From the NCBI GenBank assembly GCA_029449235.1, contig JANATG010000003.1:1116001-1180000 (forward strand): a stretch of 64,000 nucleotides of DNA, read 5' to 3'. The translations under genes and the position numbers were made by a program. The notes under the pieces were generated by a model. The model saw only the letters and a program-made list of their open reading frames with translations, was not told the origin of the DNA and ran no database searches. Origin of the DNA: Linnemannia schmuckeri. Taxonomy: Eukaryota > Mortierellomycota > Mortierellomycetes > Mortierellales > Mortierellaceae. Positions 34,801-46,670 of the stretch are shown piece after piece. Every line of letters begins with the position of its first letter. Position 1 is the first letter of the stretch.

Positions 34801-36496
34801 TCAGATTCGCTCCTTGGATCTCCACAACTGCAACTTGGATACGGGAACAATCGGCAGCATTGGACGCGCTATCCGCGATGGATTCACGGCAGGCCTTCGT
34901 CTCGAGTACTTGGACATCTCGGGCAACAACGCCTCGGATGGCGCAGATGTGATGACTCTAGCTAAGGGCATCGTCAAGCATGCCGGCACGCTCCATGGAC
35001 TGGAGCTCGGCAACTGTCAGATCACCGGAGATGGCATCAACCAGATCATGCACGCCTTTGTCGCCAACCCAGATGTCGCCACTCACACGCTGGAGACGTT
35101 TGGGATCCAGGGCAATGCCGAGAGCAAGGTCAACTCGTACATCCTCGACATGTTCCTTAAACACTCGATGCAGCTCCAGCGTCTGGATCTCTCTGGTCTA
35201 CCCTCTTGGAGCAAGTCCCCGATCCTGATGGCCGAGACCCTCTCCAACTGCAGTGGGTCGTTGACACATCTTGATTTGAGCGGAATGGCCCTGCACCCCA
35301 CGACTTTGGACCAGATCTTGGCCTGGATCTCCAACCCAGGGTTTCAGTCAATGGAGGTCTTTAAGGTTGAAGGCTGTGGACTGGATGGCGCCCAATTTGC
35401 CAGCATTCTCGATGCCGTTGGACAGAGCCGGAATCCTAAGGTCGAGATCCATGCTGGCCGCAATTTGCTCTCGGATGGCAACGACCTTCCGGAGGTGCTG
35501 GTGAACATCCTTGCCAGCAGCGAAACGCCTACCTCGATCAACTTGCGCCAGACTTGCTGGAGCGAACCGTCCTTACGCCAACTGTTTGTCAGCCTAAGCC
35601 AGAACTGGTCACTCAGGAGGCTGGATCTCAGCTCTGTCTCTCTGGCCTCGAACCGGGATCCTGATGTCGAAACGTGCAAACTGCTGGGCCAAATGCTTTG
35701 CGCCCACTCGAGCCGGTTGGAGGAGCTGTATATTCAGGGAGAGGAGACTGCGGAACTGACCTCGAGGATGGGGAAGAATCTGTGGCGGTCGTTCCAGGGT
35801 ATGGGTATGAGTCGGTACCTGACCAAGCTGGATGTGCGGAGAAACCGATTCAGAGACGAAGGGGCCCTTGCTCTGGCTGAAGCCCTCCGCGGGAATCAGA
35901 GTCTTATCTGGCTTGACATGGACGAAAACGACGTAAGTGTAACTTTTGCAGGACGGGCAGTGCATTGCATCGTTTGCATATACCTTCTCAAACGATTTTA
36001 CTAAGCATTGCCTTATCCCTCTCTTACTGTCTTCTATTATTAGGTCTCCGTGGAGGGATTCAATGCAATTCTAGCAGCGTTCCACCAAGGCGGCACGGAG
36101 CACGTGCCAACGGGTACGATGACCTACAACAGCACGCTGTGCTACTTTGAGACGCCCATCAAGGATGTCGAGACACAGACGTTGATCCTGCGAGAGTCGA
36201 TGCTCGAGACCTACAAGAAGGAGCAAGAGACGCGGTTCCTGTTGAGCAATTCGACGGGCAAGGATTCGCGCGAGTGGAAGGAGAGACTGGCCCAGATCAT
36301 CCGCACCCGGAATATGAGCGCTGAAGCGATTGGTCGGCTCGACAGGGCGGTGAAGGGGATTGCTAGTGCGACCGAGAGGAACAAGGCAGCGATGGAGGCT
36401 GTTTACAGAGATCGAGAACGCCGCCGGGATCGAGAGATGGACCGAGAGCGGGAGAGGGAGCGCGATCGGAATCATAACAGTCAACTTGGTCTCTAA
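31860..36496 (+). CDS. PH-domain plus leucine-rich-repeat protein, CARMIL-like
   Basis: Three exons join in phase: 31860-32607, 33348-35932 and 36044-36496, giving about 1261 residues. The first 250 residues are Ser/Pro/Gln-rich. A PH-like fold begins around 299 (SLILFGGTASHSEG, then KEYLMLTNSSLLKYKS), and a second beta-rich block around 474-595 ends in the basic helix AREIIIAIRARVESLRW. From about 670 to 1110 there are ribonuclease-inhibitor-type LRRs, for example LRSLDLHNCNLDTG-like and LEYLDISGNNASDG units. The tail is a helical arginine/glutamate/aspartate stretch made of RE and RD dipeptides. An N-terminal PH fold followed by RI-type LRRs is the architecture of CARMIL actin regulators, but I cannot see a capping-protein-interaction motif, so the cytoskeletal role is inference. 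Poly(A) signal at 36600. Confidence 0.82.
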
Positions 36497-37580
36497 GTCT
36501 AAAAGAGAGAGAGAAAAGAGATATACATATAGTCATACTATTCATACCCACACTTTTATTACCCTATGTACAAATTGAACGAACCCCTAATGTAGTTTTA
36601 ATAAACCCTCTTGCTTCATGAGTCCAAGAGCATAACCTTACATTGAGTTTTTCTTGAACCAGGGGAGGGAGCGATAGTGCGATGTTTCATGTTCATCATA
36701 ACTGGTAAACAGTATCTCAGGTACCAATCGGTTTCAGTTGCAGATCACTAATTGTCGTATGGCTTCTGCGCTCTCCCGCTCTCGTGTGGTGTATTCTCCC
36801 CTAATAGCTTCGTCTGGCTGAAGCTGAAGAGGCCGCATAGGGACATCCACTGGCTGTCGAGAGGTTGTGTTTCCTAGGGAGAAAACACTTTGGATGAGAA
36901 CAGAAAGGAGGTCACGCTTCAACAGCTGCAATTCATTTGGCAATGCGGCAGTGAAGGACAATGGAAGGAAGGGAGGAAGGAGGTCTGTGTCGTTGGACAG
37001 CCCAGACAAGGACAGACAGATAAGTGAGGGAGACAAGATTGATCCAGGGCCAACATCGACGAGTCCATGACCTCATTACTCCGTATGTGTGCCACATATA
37101 AGAAAAAAAAATAAAACATAACGCCCGAGAGCCCTTCGTTGCTGATGTTACTACCCTTTGTTTTTTTTTCTTGTAGGTGGACCTGTGTTTGTTTAACACT
37201 TGTGTACCTTCCCTCCTCTTTTTCTCTTTTCTTTTTTCTTTCACTCCTTCCCTCACTTTTTCACCTTCTCCACTTACACTCCCCTCACCCACCTCCGTCT
37301 TTTTCACCCACCCTCCCCCATATACCCCCCTTCTTCCGCCCCTTCCCCCTTCACCTCCTTTACCCCGTTTCTGTAAGTCAAAAAGTACTTTTAAGCTCAT
37401 GTCGGCCTTGAAAACACCCGGCACGGTTCATTGCTCGTGCTCCACATGGACAACGACCTTCATGGCAGAAAAAAGGAAGCACATTCACTTCTTATTTATC
37501 CTTTTCTTGTTCTGTTCAACTCACATTATCTTAATTTAATTTTTATCCTCCACCTATAGATAAAAACAAACACCCTAATA
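36497..37580 (+). promoter_or_regulatory. 3' UTR of the PH-LRR gene and long leader of the eIF4E-like gene
   Basis: About 1.1 kb between co-directional genes. The left part contains the AATAAA at 36600 and is otherwise unremarkable. From about 37150 it becomes very C/T-rich, with an acceptor-like TTTTTTTTTCTTGTAG at about 37160-37176, so a spliced 5' UTR is plausible. Frames on the minus strand here are Arg/Gly/Lys low complexity and are rejected. Confidence 0.55.
36600..36605 (+). terminator. Poly(A) signal AATAAA of the PH-LRR gene
   Basis: AATAAA about 104 nt past the TAA stop at 36494-36496. Confidence 0.5.
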
Positions 37581-38920
37581 ATGCCCCCATCAGTCGTTTC
37601 TCCTTCAAGCATGGGCCTCGGGTCTGGTATCATCGGACGGGAAAGACCCCTTCTCGTCGGCAGCGGGATGGTTTCTTCGTCATCGTCCTCGCTCAACGGC
37701 GGCGGCGGTAATCCCTTTCGCCAACACACGTTTCGGCAACAACAGCAACAGCAGTCTACCTTACTCGACTCTAAGCCTAATTCAGAAGCAGTTCCTGCGG
37801 TGACAGTGACTCCGATTCCTTCAAATATCATTATGACCAAGATCCCTCTCAAGCGCAAGTGGACCTTTTGGCACGACAAGTAAGCTCAAAAAAATGAGGG
37901 AGGCTGTCTGACAAAAAAAACTCAGGCACATACCCGGCACCCAAACGAGAAAAGAAAAGAATGAGAGGGAGAACGTTAGTCTTGAACCTTACTAACATTT
38001 CGACACTCACTATTTTGGACTTTTGGGTGTGTAGATTTGTTGCCAATGCCACTCCAGCATCGTACACCGAGAATCTCAAGATGGTTGCAGAGGCAGATAC
38101 AGTCCAGGTATGAGCAAGGGGCTCATATCATTTTGCTTTTCAGAAACTGCCTGTTGCAAAGAAACCTTTATCATGTTACTCTCACTATTATGACACAAAT
38201 TCCTGTATCGATGGCGATCTGACAATAGTGCGGAAGAGCAAAAATGAATAGACCGACTCTTAACATGCGCTTGTCACCTTTTTTCGTCTTTATTAGAGTT
38301 TTTGGTCAGTCTACAACAACACGGCCGGCCCAGAAAAGTTGGCATTGCGATGTTCCTTGCATTTCATGCACCAGGGAGTCAAGCCATTATGGGAGGACCC
38401 TCAGAACGAACGAGGAGGCGCCTGGAACTTTAGGATAGCCAAGGCGAGTACTCCTGTGGTCTGGAGGGAGTTGCTCATGGCCTTGATTGGCGAACAGTTC
38501 GAGGACACTATCGCGCCAGGTACATCATTTGTTTTTTTCTGCATCTGTCGTCTCTTTGTACTCTTTCGTCATTTTACCTTTATTGACGTTGTCATATGAT
38601 AACGTTTATTGCCCTAGGCGACGAGATTTTTGGATTATCAGTGTCTGCGCGCTGGAACTCTGATATCTTTCAGATTTGGAATATGGACTCGTCACTCAAG
38701 GAAAGTAGTGCAGTCATGGACAAAGTCACCGCGATCTTGGCCAACGTCGATTCTCTCAAGGATGTTGAGATCCAGTCGCCTTTCTACAAAGGTAACGGGT
38801 CAAGACTAAAGTTTGACTATGGCTGCAAAGGAGGTTCTTATTCAAAGTGTGCGTCTCGCTAATCGTTCCTTTGTCTTGTTTTTGATAGCTCACAAGGACC
38901 ACGACCATTTCAACAAGTAG
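37581..38920 (+). CDS. eIF4E-family cap-binding protein, 4EHP-like
   Basis: Five exons: 37581-37879, 38035-38107, 38297-38519, 38618-38791 and 38889-38920, giving 266 residues. An 85-residue Ser/Gln-rich N terminus precedes the eIF4E fold. RKWTFWHDK (92-100) keeps Trp at both usual positions (94 and 97). FWSVY (126-130) is the dorsal 4E-BP/eIF4G contact region, VKPLWED (152-158) holds the cap-stacking Trp156 and the guanine-binding Glu157, and RGGAW is at 163-167. The residue aligned with human eIF4E Trp56 is Tyr110 (SYTENL), as in 4EHP/eIF4E2, which stacks the cap with Tyr plus Trp. The protein ends soon after the predicted cap-phosphate loop. By inference it is a cap-binding regulator or repressor rather than the main eIF4E. 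The DHX40-like gene follows after 126 bp on the same strand. Confidence 0.9.
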
Positions 38921-39046
38921 ATGTAGAAGTTCTCGCATTAAAAAAATAAATAAATTAAACTTCCTATTGTGACTTTTGCAAAAGCGATTGAAGAATAAGA
39001 GGATCGGTTGTGGGGGAATTTTAGCCTTTTCGTCTCTTTATTCATC
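38921..39046 (+). promoter_or_regulatory. 126-bp gap holding an eIF4E-like 3' end and the DHX40-like promoter
   Basis: Starts with AATAAATAAATTAAAC at about 38945-38960, a clear poly(A)-signal cluster, and ends in an ATTCATC leader directly before the helicase ATG. Little room is left for an independent promoter, so read-through or a very compact promoter is likely. Confidence 0.5.
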
Positions 39047-41963
39047 ATGACTTCAAGAGACGACATCAGGAAACAACAGGAAGCTCTTCCGTAAAGCAAC
39101 GTCTTTTTCGCCCACCAGTCGGCGTCAACAAGCAAACTGGAGGACTTTTATAAGCAAGGAACGTATGCTAACATACGGTGCCTTTTCGTTGTTGGAACTA
39201 ATAGCATATATGACCACCGGGATGGGTTGATGGAAGCAATCCGCGACAATGAGATCCTTGTCATCATCGGAGAGACGGGTTCAGGAAAGACGACCCAATT
39301 GCCGCGATATATTATTGAGGAGTTTCGAGACATGCGTGTTGGTGTCACCCAGCCTAGGCAAGTCTTCCTTTATAGAGGGGTTTTCTGCCTGAAAATGAAT
39401 GTGTACGAGAGACAATTTTTTCCATATCTGATAATTCTAATCAACAAAAGCTAATTATCGCCACATACACTTCTTGATCATTTTTTTATAGGCGTATAGC
39501 TGCGATCTCGGTGGCAAAGCGGGTGGCAGAGGAATACGACTGCAGGATCGGTGATACTGTTGGGTACACTATTCGGTTTGATGATACGACCTCGTCTAGG
39601 ACGCGACTGAAATACATGACGGATGGAGTGCTCCTGCGTGAGGCGACGATGGATCCTTTGCTGGAGAAATATGATCTCTTGATCATCGATGAGGCGCACG
39701 AGAGAACCGTTGACACAGATGTATTGTTTGGTAAGTGCTCTTTCGAGGACAAAGAGGAAGAAAGTTGCGCTGTAAACGTAATTAATTTTTTATTGTGAAC
39801 TCTGATATGATGTTACAATATTAGGGTTGCTGAAGAGGACAAAGGCAAAGCGAAGAAATCTCAAGCTGCTTATCATGAGTGCTACCTTGAACGTGACAAA
39901 GTTCTCAGACTTTTTCAACGAGTGTCCTATCTACACTATTCCTGGTAGGACATACCCCGTCGAAATCTTGCATTCTCGCGATACTGCCAAGATAGGAGCA
40001 CTCAAGGCGACCTATGTCTCCAAATGCGTTGACACTGTGATGCATATCCTCACCAAGGAAGTCCGACCGGGTGACGTGGGCGATGTCTTGGTCTTTTTGA
40101 CAGGACAACACGAGATTGAGAGAGCGTGTCAGGATCTTAAGAAGGCTGTTCAGGATCAATCTTTCAAGGGCAATGGTGGCAGCAAGTCGGTCACGGTCAC
40201 ATTAGATCAACTTCAGATCCTACCCCTGTACGCGTCACTGGAACTCTTGGATCAGACCACCATCTTTGGACCAACAGCGCGGAACATGCGGAAGATCATC
40301 TTTGCGACCAACATTGCTCAAACAAGTGTCACCATTCCCAACGTCCGCTTCGTGGTCGATTCTGGATTCGTCAAACAAAAGATGTACGACCCTACTACAG
40401 GAATGGACGCCCTCCTGGTTGTACCCATCTCCCAGGCCGCGGCGACTCAGAGGTCGGGACGTGCAGGAAGAACGAGGGCCGGCATATGTTTCCGGATGTA
40501 CTCGCGAGAGTCCTACGAGACAGAGATGGAGAAGGAGACTGTGCCCGAGATCCTTCGGACAGGGTTGACGGGCACCGTGTTGTCGTTGAAACGGCTTGGG
40601 ATCTTGGATGTCAATGGGTTCGAGTTCTTGGATCGACCTGGACAGGAGGAACTGCAGGCTGCCCTTCGGGAGTTGTATCTTGTAGGAGGCATTGACCGGT
40701 TTGGACAGATGACGGATGTTGGGCATGGGATGGTTGCCTACCCCGTCAACCCGCTCTTGGCAAGAGCCCTAGTGGAGGCGGAGAAAATTGGATGCCTAGA
40801 CAAGGTCATTACCATCGTTGCTATGCTCTCTGTAAGTATTTTTTGTTGTCATATGTAACACGCTGAAATTGGCATTTATATATTGCTGACAAACAGGTTC
40901 AATGGGGGCGTTATGGACCAAGACGACTAATAGCTTTTCATGTGCTGTACTCCTATAGGTGGAAGAGCCGTTTTATTTACCGAGGAAAGAGGAAGAACAG
41001 GATGCGGCTCGGGAAGCCCACGCTAACTATTACCACCCATCAGGTGACCATGTCACACTCCTCAACGTCTATGAGGCATGGCGAGAATCCGACTACTCCA
41101 AGGATTGGTGCCACAAACAATATTTTAATCTTCGACAGTTGCGGATGGCCAAAAATATTCGCTCACAGCTCAAGGATATTGTCGATCGGAATTCGCAGAA
41201 CGATCGGGATACTCATCACTCTAGTTCAAACCCAAGGAAAGATGATCAAGAGAAGGGTCGACGCCGTCATTCTCCGGACCGGATATCAGGCTGTCGTGGC
41301 GGCGATGATAGCAGGAGCAAACGTTTTAGAGATGATACAACGTCATCATCGTCTTCTTCGTCGCGGTCGATCATGGAAGCTTTCAGTCAAGGGTATGGCA
41401 TTCACCTTTCTAAAAAACACCAGCACCGGTCCATGTTCTACCACTATCTCGCCTCAACCTCCTCCCCATCCGCCGGGGCCGCAGGCCCATCAAGCACATT
41501 ACTCGCACTTCATGTGTCCCCACTTTCGGCACTGTATCTGGATGAAGAGAGATCGATGACTAAGCATGGACGCCGCGTGGCACGGGATCTGGAGTGGGTG
41601 GTGTACCATGAAGTGGTGTATCATGTCAAGGCGGTGATGCGGTATGTCAGCAAAGTCGATCTGAGGTGGGTTCAGACGACGCTGGATCGGACTAAGATCT
41701 TTGATCAAGGTTTGGTTTGGCTCAATCATGAGCGGTCGGATTTACCCTCTGTGAGAGACGCTCGGGAAGGCATTGATGGTAATGCAACGAACAATGGAGG
41801 TGATGGTAGAAAGAAGAACGACATGAAAGAATGGGGAACTGTAATTGCATCGGGAGCGGAGGCGGAGGGTGGTGAATCGGAAGAGCAAGCCAAGAAGAAG
41901 GCACGACTTGCGTCTGTTGAGGCGGCCAGGAAACGAGCGTTAGAGAGGCGCCAGAATCAATAG
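39047..41963 (+). CDS. DEAH-box RNA helicase, DHX40-like
   Basis: Five exons: 39047-39090, 39205-39357, 39492-39730, 39825-40831 and 40959-41963, giving about 815 residues. Motif I is GETGSGKT (37-44), Ia TQPRRIAA (63-70, completed only by splicing), II DEAH (132-135), III SAT (164-166) and VI QRSGRAGRTRAG (354-365). The winged-helix/ratchet and OB-like region follow, with a WVVYHEVVYHVK segment near the C terminus. Segments such as DVLVFLTGQHEIERAC and GFVKQ are closer to DHX40 than to Prp2, Prp16, Prp22 or Prp43. A roughly 60-residue Ser/Arg/Asp-rich insertion (about 559-619) splits the OB region. Intron 2 is a GC-AG intron (AG/GCAAGT). The protein presumably remodels nuclear RNA or RNP; the exact substrate is unknown. 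Confidence 0.9.
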
Positions 41964-44900
41964 CGTGTCTCATCCCAATTAAAAGCCATATGCACCTACC
42001 CCTCGTTTCAATACCCGATTAACGACACCAAAAAATGGATCCGACGTCGGATTCATTTTTTTTTCTATGCGTTTCACAATTGTTTAGTAACAACAGAAGC
42101 TCATTTGCTGACGGAAGGAAGGACTTCATTCATTCATCTTATACTTATCAAAACATTGACTCGGAGATGAGGGAGGCCAACTTCAGCGACGACCTAATGA
42201 CGAAGAGCGAGCAGGGAATAAGAAAGTAATATTCCTAATGATGATATTTCGCCCCCTGCGCCGCCATCATTTTTTTTTTCCTCCGGAGAGATTAACTACA
42301 TGATGAAACAAAGTCCTTGGATTGTGTTGGTCGACAGGAGGACTACTGTCCGGGGCCCTTTAGCATCTGTCTTGATAGAGCAGAGGCAGTAGGTTGGATA
42401 TTTTTTTTCTCTTAGCGCAGGTGTATCCAAGAGGCAACATAAGGGGCGAAGGAAAGGACGACTCTAAGGAGGTAAAGGGGCGGAAATGCATGGACGTTGC
42501 CATCTCTTTTGGTTTGTGTTTTTGAGTTTATTAGTTAACGACATGGTAAATCGGTTGGTGACCCTGACTTGTTTTCAACTTTTTGGCCGTTTTGTTGAAG
42601 CTCTTTGAGGACGTCTAGCATGGAAACCTAACCCGTTACTGCATTGATCCCCGACCCATACGTCTTCAATTTGTTACTTTTGTACTCAAAGAAATGAGGA
42701 GGAAGATGAAGAGGCGTACGAAGAAAAAAAGCTTTTTTGATTCCTGCTCCCACCCTTTGCAAAAGGAGAGAATGGATGTTCCTTTCCCTTCATATTGCTC
42801 TTGTTCGGAGTAATTCACGGCGCGCACACGGTTGGAAAACACTTCAAGCGCGAGATAAAGGGTGACATGGAGCTGAATGGAAACCAAGTAGCAAGCTCAA
42901 CGTGTGGGCTTTACAAAGAGCTCTACTCACATCGTGACAAAATAGTTTTCAGTAACACCTAAATTGCGTTGAACTAACGAATGATATGAACAGAAAAGCG
43001 GTTTTTTGGTCTTTCCTTTTTTCATTTACGCGAAGAGAGAAGAATGAGCAATTTCCAATGGTTGGGGTTAGATTGTAGCCTGTGCTTACCCCATGGTTGA
43101 GTTTCTACTTTTTTTTTTGTCTCCATTTGTAATCCTCCATCCTTTTGTCTATTTTCTATGTCATCCGAAATACGACCCTGTGTACGGCGTGTAGCTGTCT
43201 TAAACAATCATCCGGCGGACGAGAGAAGGTGATGTAGACATCGCAAAATTCAAATTAAGGAAAACATTGAGTCATGCTCAATTGGACCATGGAGAACAAG
43301 GAGGGGCAATGGGCGAAAAAAGGAGAATAACATACAAGACCCTACGTCTGTTGCAGATGAGTATTCTCCTGTCACTTCTTTCCCCTCCTTTTTCTCCCTT
43401 ACTTTGCATTATTCGAGCCGACTTTTGTGTTACCTTTTTCGCGCCCTGCACACACGTTTGATATTTTTTTTTCTTTCCTCTTAACGCCCCCTGGCAGTGG
43501 TGAGGGTTGTATTATTTTTTGCATTAATGCCAGGCAAAAGGTGTCAATTCTGCTTCATCCCCCTTGCATTACTGTTATCTCCCTCCTCCCTCCCCTCCCT
43601 TCTTCGATCCAAAATGCACTTTACTTGTGAGTAGAAAACCAAGAGAAGAATAATAACGCAGGTGCAATTGATTTCTGAGTGACAGGACGACGAAGAAAAA
43701 GAAGTAAAGGACCAAATCCGGACCTGCTGCGTTCCTTGCTCATCGCTCAGCTCCCTGTCTCCCCCTTTTTTTGTACAATTGGCTAGCTTGGCAGGATGGT
43801 GTCCCATATGCAACAGCAACATGATCAATCATAACAGGGCAGTAGGGGGCTGGACTCTGTCTACTTTGCTGTCTGCAATTACTCAAGCGCGCCTAAAATG
43901 GGATTCGTACATCATTACAACTTCTCCTCCTTCTCATGGAGGATAATATATGCGCGCCAATTTTTCCTATCATTGTGTCCTCGGGACGGTGGGCACGACT
44001 TTTTGGTTCATTCAACTAAGGATCCATTTGAATCAACCCTAAAGGCAAAATGGCAAACGACGAATGACGAATGAATCTCCCTCTCTCTCTCCCAGAAGTA
44101 CCACTACTTATGCCTTCCATTTCAATCCGTAGGTCCGACATGGACAGTCTTACCTTGATGAATCATGTTCACTGTTGTATACTCCTCTGCCCCCCTTTTT
44201 TCGTGACTGGAGAAATCAACCCTTTTTTTTTTTTTAAGCTCTCGTGTTTGCAGTATAAGGGCATTTTAGGATGGTGCTAAGATGATCTTAGCGACAGACG
44301 CAAACCGTGATCTACTGCTTTTCCTTTTTTTTTTTACTTTTACATGTTTCAATATTATAGGCATAAAAAAGAGCTTTCTTTTCTTTTCGCGGTTTTTTGT
44401 CCACATGCTTACAAAGACTCTACCCTCGATCGGCACATCATACACACATCCTATTCATATTTCTGCTTTTCATTTTACTCTTTGGTACATCATTTTTATC
44501 TTGCACGAAGGCTTTCGTTGCTTTTTATTATGCTAGGCTTTTGCAAATCTACTCGTACGCTTCATTCAGGGTTTGAAGATCTCTGCGTTTTTTTATTGCT
44601 CCTTATTTTGTTTGCTTTTATCCCTCTCATTCATATTGTGTCTTAATCGCCTTGGGTCCCTCTAAAAATAAGGTGAGTAAAAGGACCCTCTGGTGCACAT
44701 GGCTCAATAAACTCCAGGAACACAAACAAGGGAGTAAGGAGAGGGACAGATAGCAAAACAGGCCGAGAGTCTGTATTTTTTTTTTTAACCTGCATCAGAG
44801 ATGTTAAATGTTTAGGTCGTTTTCATATTTTTTTCTTGGTTTGCCTGCTTCACCCTTTTCTTTTCTTCTCCACCTAACGTTTTGCTCCTGTTCCTATTTT

Positions 44901-45769
44901 GCTGCCATCCTTGTTTTCTTCTCCTGCAGGTATCACTCCGTTTATGCGATGTGATGAATGAAGGCGTATGATATATTTTTTTGTTGGGTTGTTTGATTTG
45001 CCAATGGGCCGATGGGATGAAATGGATAAATGAATCAATGAGCCAGGCACGTCTGAGAGAAAAGAGAGAAATAACAGCAATGCAACTGACAATCGAAATC
45101 GCTCCCTGGCCCTGCACATGTCGTTTTGCTCTCATTTTTATTTTGCATCGTGCACACACATCTCATCTACATCAATCTATGACACACCTTTTATTTTGCT
45201 TCGCCCTAAAAACATATACACACACAGACACACCACCGTAAACAATAATACAAAAAAAATTTCATCGCGCGAATCCTAAACGCGGCTTTTTTTTTGCGTT
45301 TGTCCAAGGCGCGTTAATTTTTATTCAATTGATTCATTCAATCAGACACAGATACATTCACACACTCACATACTCACACACTCACACTATTTTGTTTCTC
45401 TCTCCTCCCCACCTCCCCTCTTTAATCCACCCCTGTCTCGCTCACAATCCACACAGACTCTTGGTTATCGTCTTGCTCCCCTCTCCCCCTTTTATCACTA
45501 CTGCAGAACCAGCTGGCACAAGGGAAACCCGCCCAATCAGATCGATCAAGGTGACATTTTTTCTGCACCTGAGACATCGACAACACCTTCACTCACCTTG
45601 GGCCCGGTATCAAAAACCTGGCCAATCCCTTCAACTTATCGGCCCCATATCGCACTCCTTCCTCGGACCCGCTTTGTCGTCGTCGTCAGTCACTCAGTCA
45701 TTCATTCCGTCAGGACGAGAATTTCTCGTTCTCCCTCTTTCTTTCGTTTCTCGTTGACCCTTCAACCCT

Positions 45770-45805
<36 letters not shown>

Positions 45806-46670
45806 CTCTCTTGCATCAACCGTAGCCTGTCCCTCTTCTAAAGCAAACAAGCAAACAGCAGCATCGTAACAGCAAACAGCAGAAACTAACAATAAGCAAG
45901 GCTTTTTCGTTCGTCATCCACAAGCCATCCATTCACTTCTCACTTTGCATTTACGAATTCTCCAACCATCCGTCATCGGCTCTTTCATCATTTTTCGACC
46001 TGCTTCGACGCTGCTCTTCGTAAGCATCAAAACCAACTCATCATCCAGCAACATCCATTGGGGCACAGGCAATCCCAAGTAAACGAACAGCAACCATTCC
46101 GGCAGCAACAGTAGTCCGACCAGGCGCCATGGGATCTGAGCGATGTAAGCACATACAACATATACATTTGCCCATCATCCATCCACATATACACAATGAC
46201 ACAACAGCAACGGCGGTTCATGTGCCCTCTTCATCCTCATGCTAATGCATTCATCTGTCTGTTTGCAGATGTAAAACATATAACATACAACGACAAACAA
46301 AAAGAAAAAATCGAGCGAATGAATCTGGATGCAGTTCGGACTCCTTTTTTTCCCTTCTTCTTATGTTCTTCTTGGCCTTCCTTTTTCAACAAAAAAAGTC
46401 CTCCTGCCATAATCCATTGTCATCATCATCTCCTTTGAATTAAATCATATTGAGTTCTCTTGGCACAATAGCCAGTGTTTTATTGCTATTTGTTTGTTGT
46501 TTGTCGTTATTGTTTGTTGTTATTGCTTGTCGTTTACTGTTTCCTTTCTTCATCCTTCCTTTCCCTTTCCTTCTTTCTTATTCACTCCACACCCACTCCA
46601 CCTTCGTTTGTTTGTTTATATTCATTCGCCCTTCTTAACCAACTACGTTCTACCAACATACTATCCAGCG
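41964..46670. promoter_or_regulatory. Largest gene-free block: leader and upstream region of the C2H2 factor
   Basis: About 4.7 kb with no gene I can support on either strand. The left half (42000-44700) is AT-rich with scattered short T runs. The right half (45200-46670) is C/T- and CACA-rich, like a very long leader, and contains a 34-nt T run followed by CTCTCTTGCATCAACCGTAG, which looks like a 5' UTR splice acceptor. A short upstream frame starts at ATG 46129 (MGSERCK) and is followed by a GTAAGC donor. Small frames here encode Phe/Leu/Ser-rich or Lys-rich low complexity and are rejected. I see no tRNA, repeat family or transposon. Confidence 0.55.
45772..45805 (+). repeat. 34-nt T homopolymer upstream of the C2H2 gene
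   Basis: The longest T run in the window. It is directly followed by a pyrimidine tract and a CCGTAG acceptor-like end. Confidence 0.85.

Noticed and set aside
42000..44700. Search for a hidden multi-exon gene in the 4.7-kb gap
   Set aside because: Candidate frames have no motif, no consistent splice joins and strong A/T composition bias.
46494..46670. Extension of the C2H2 protein upstream of ATG 46671
   Set aside because: The in-frame extension has no ATG and consists of Phe/Leu/Ser-rich leader translation.
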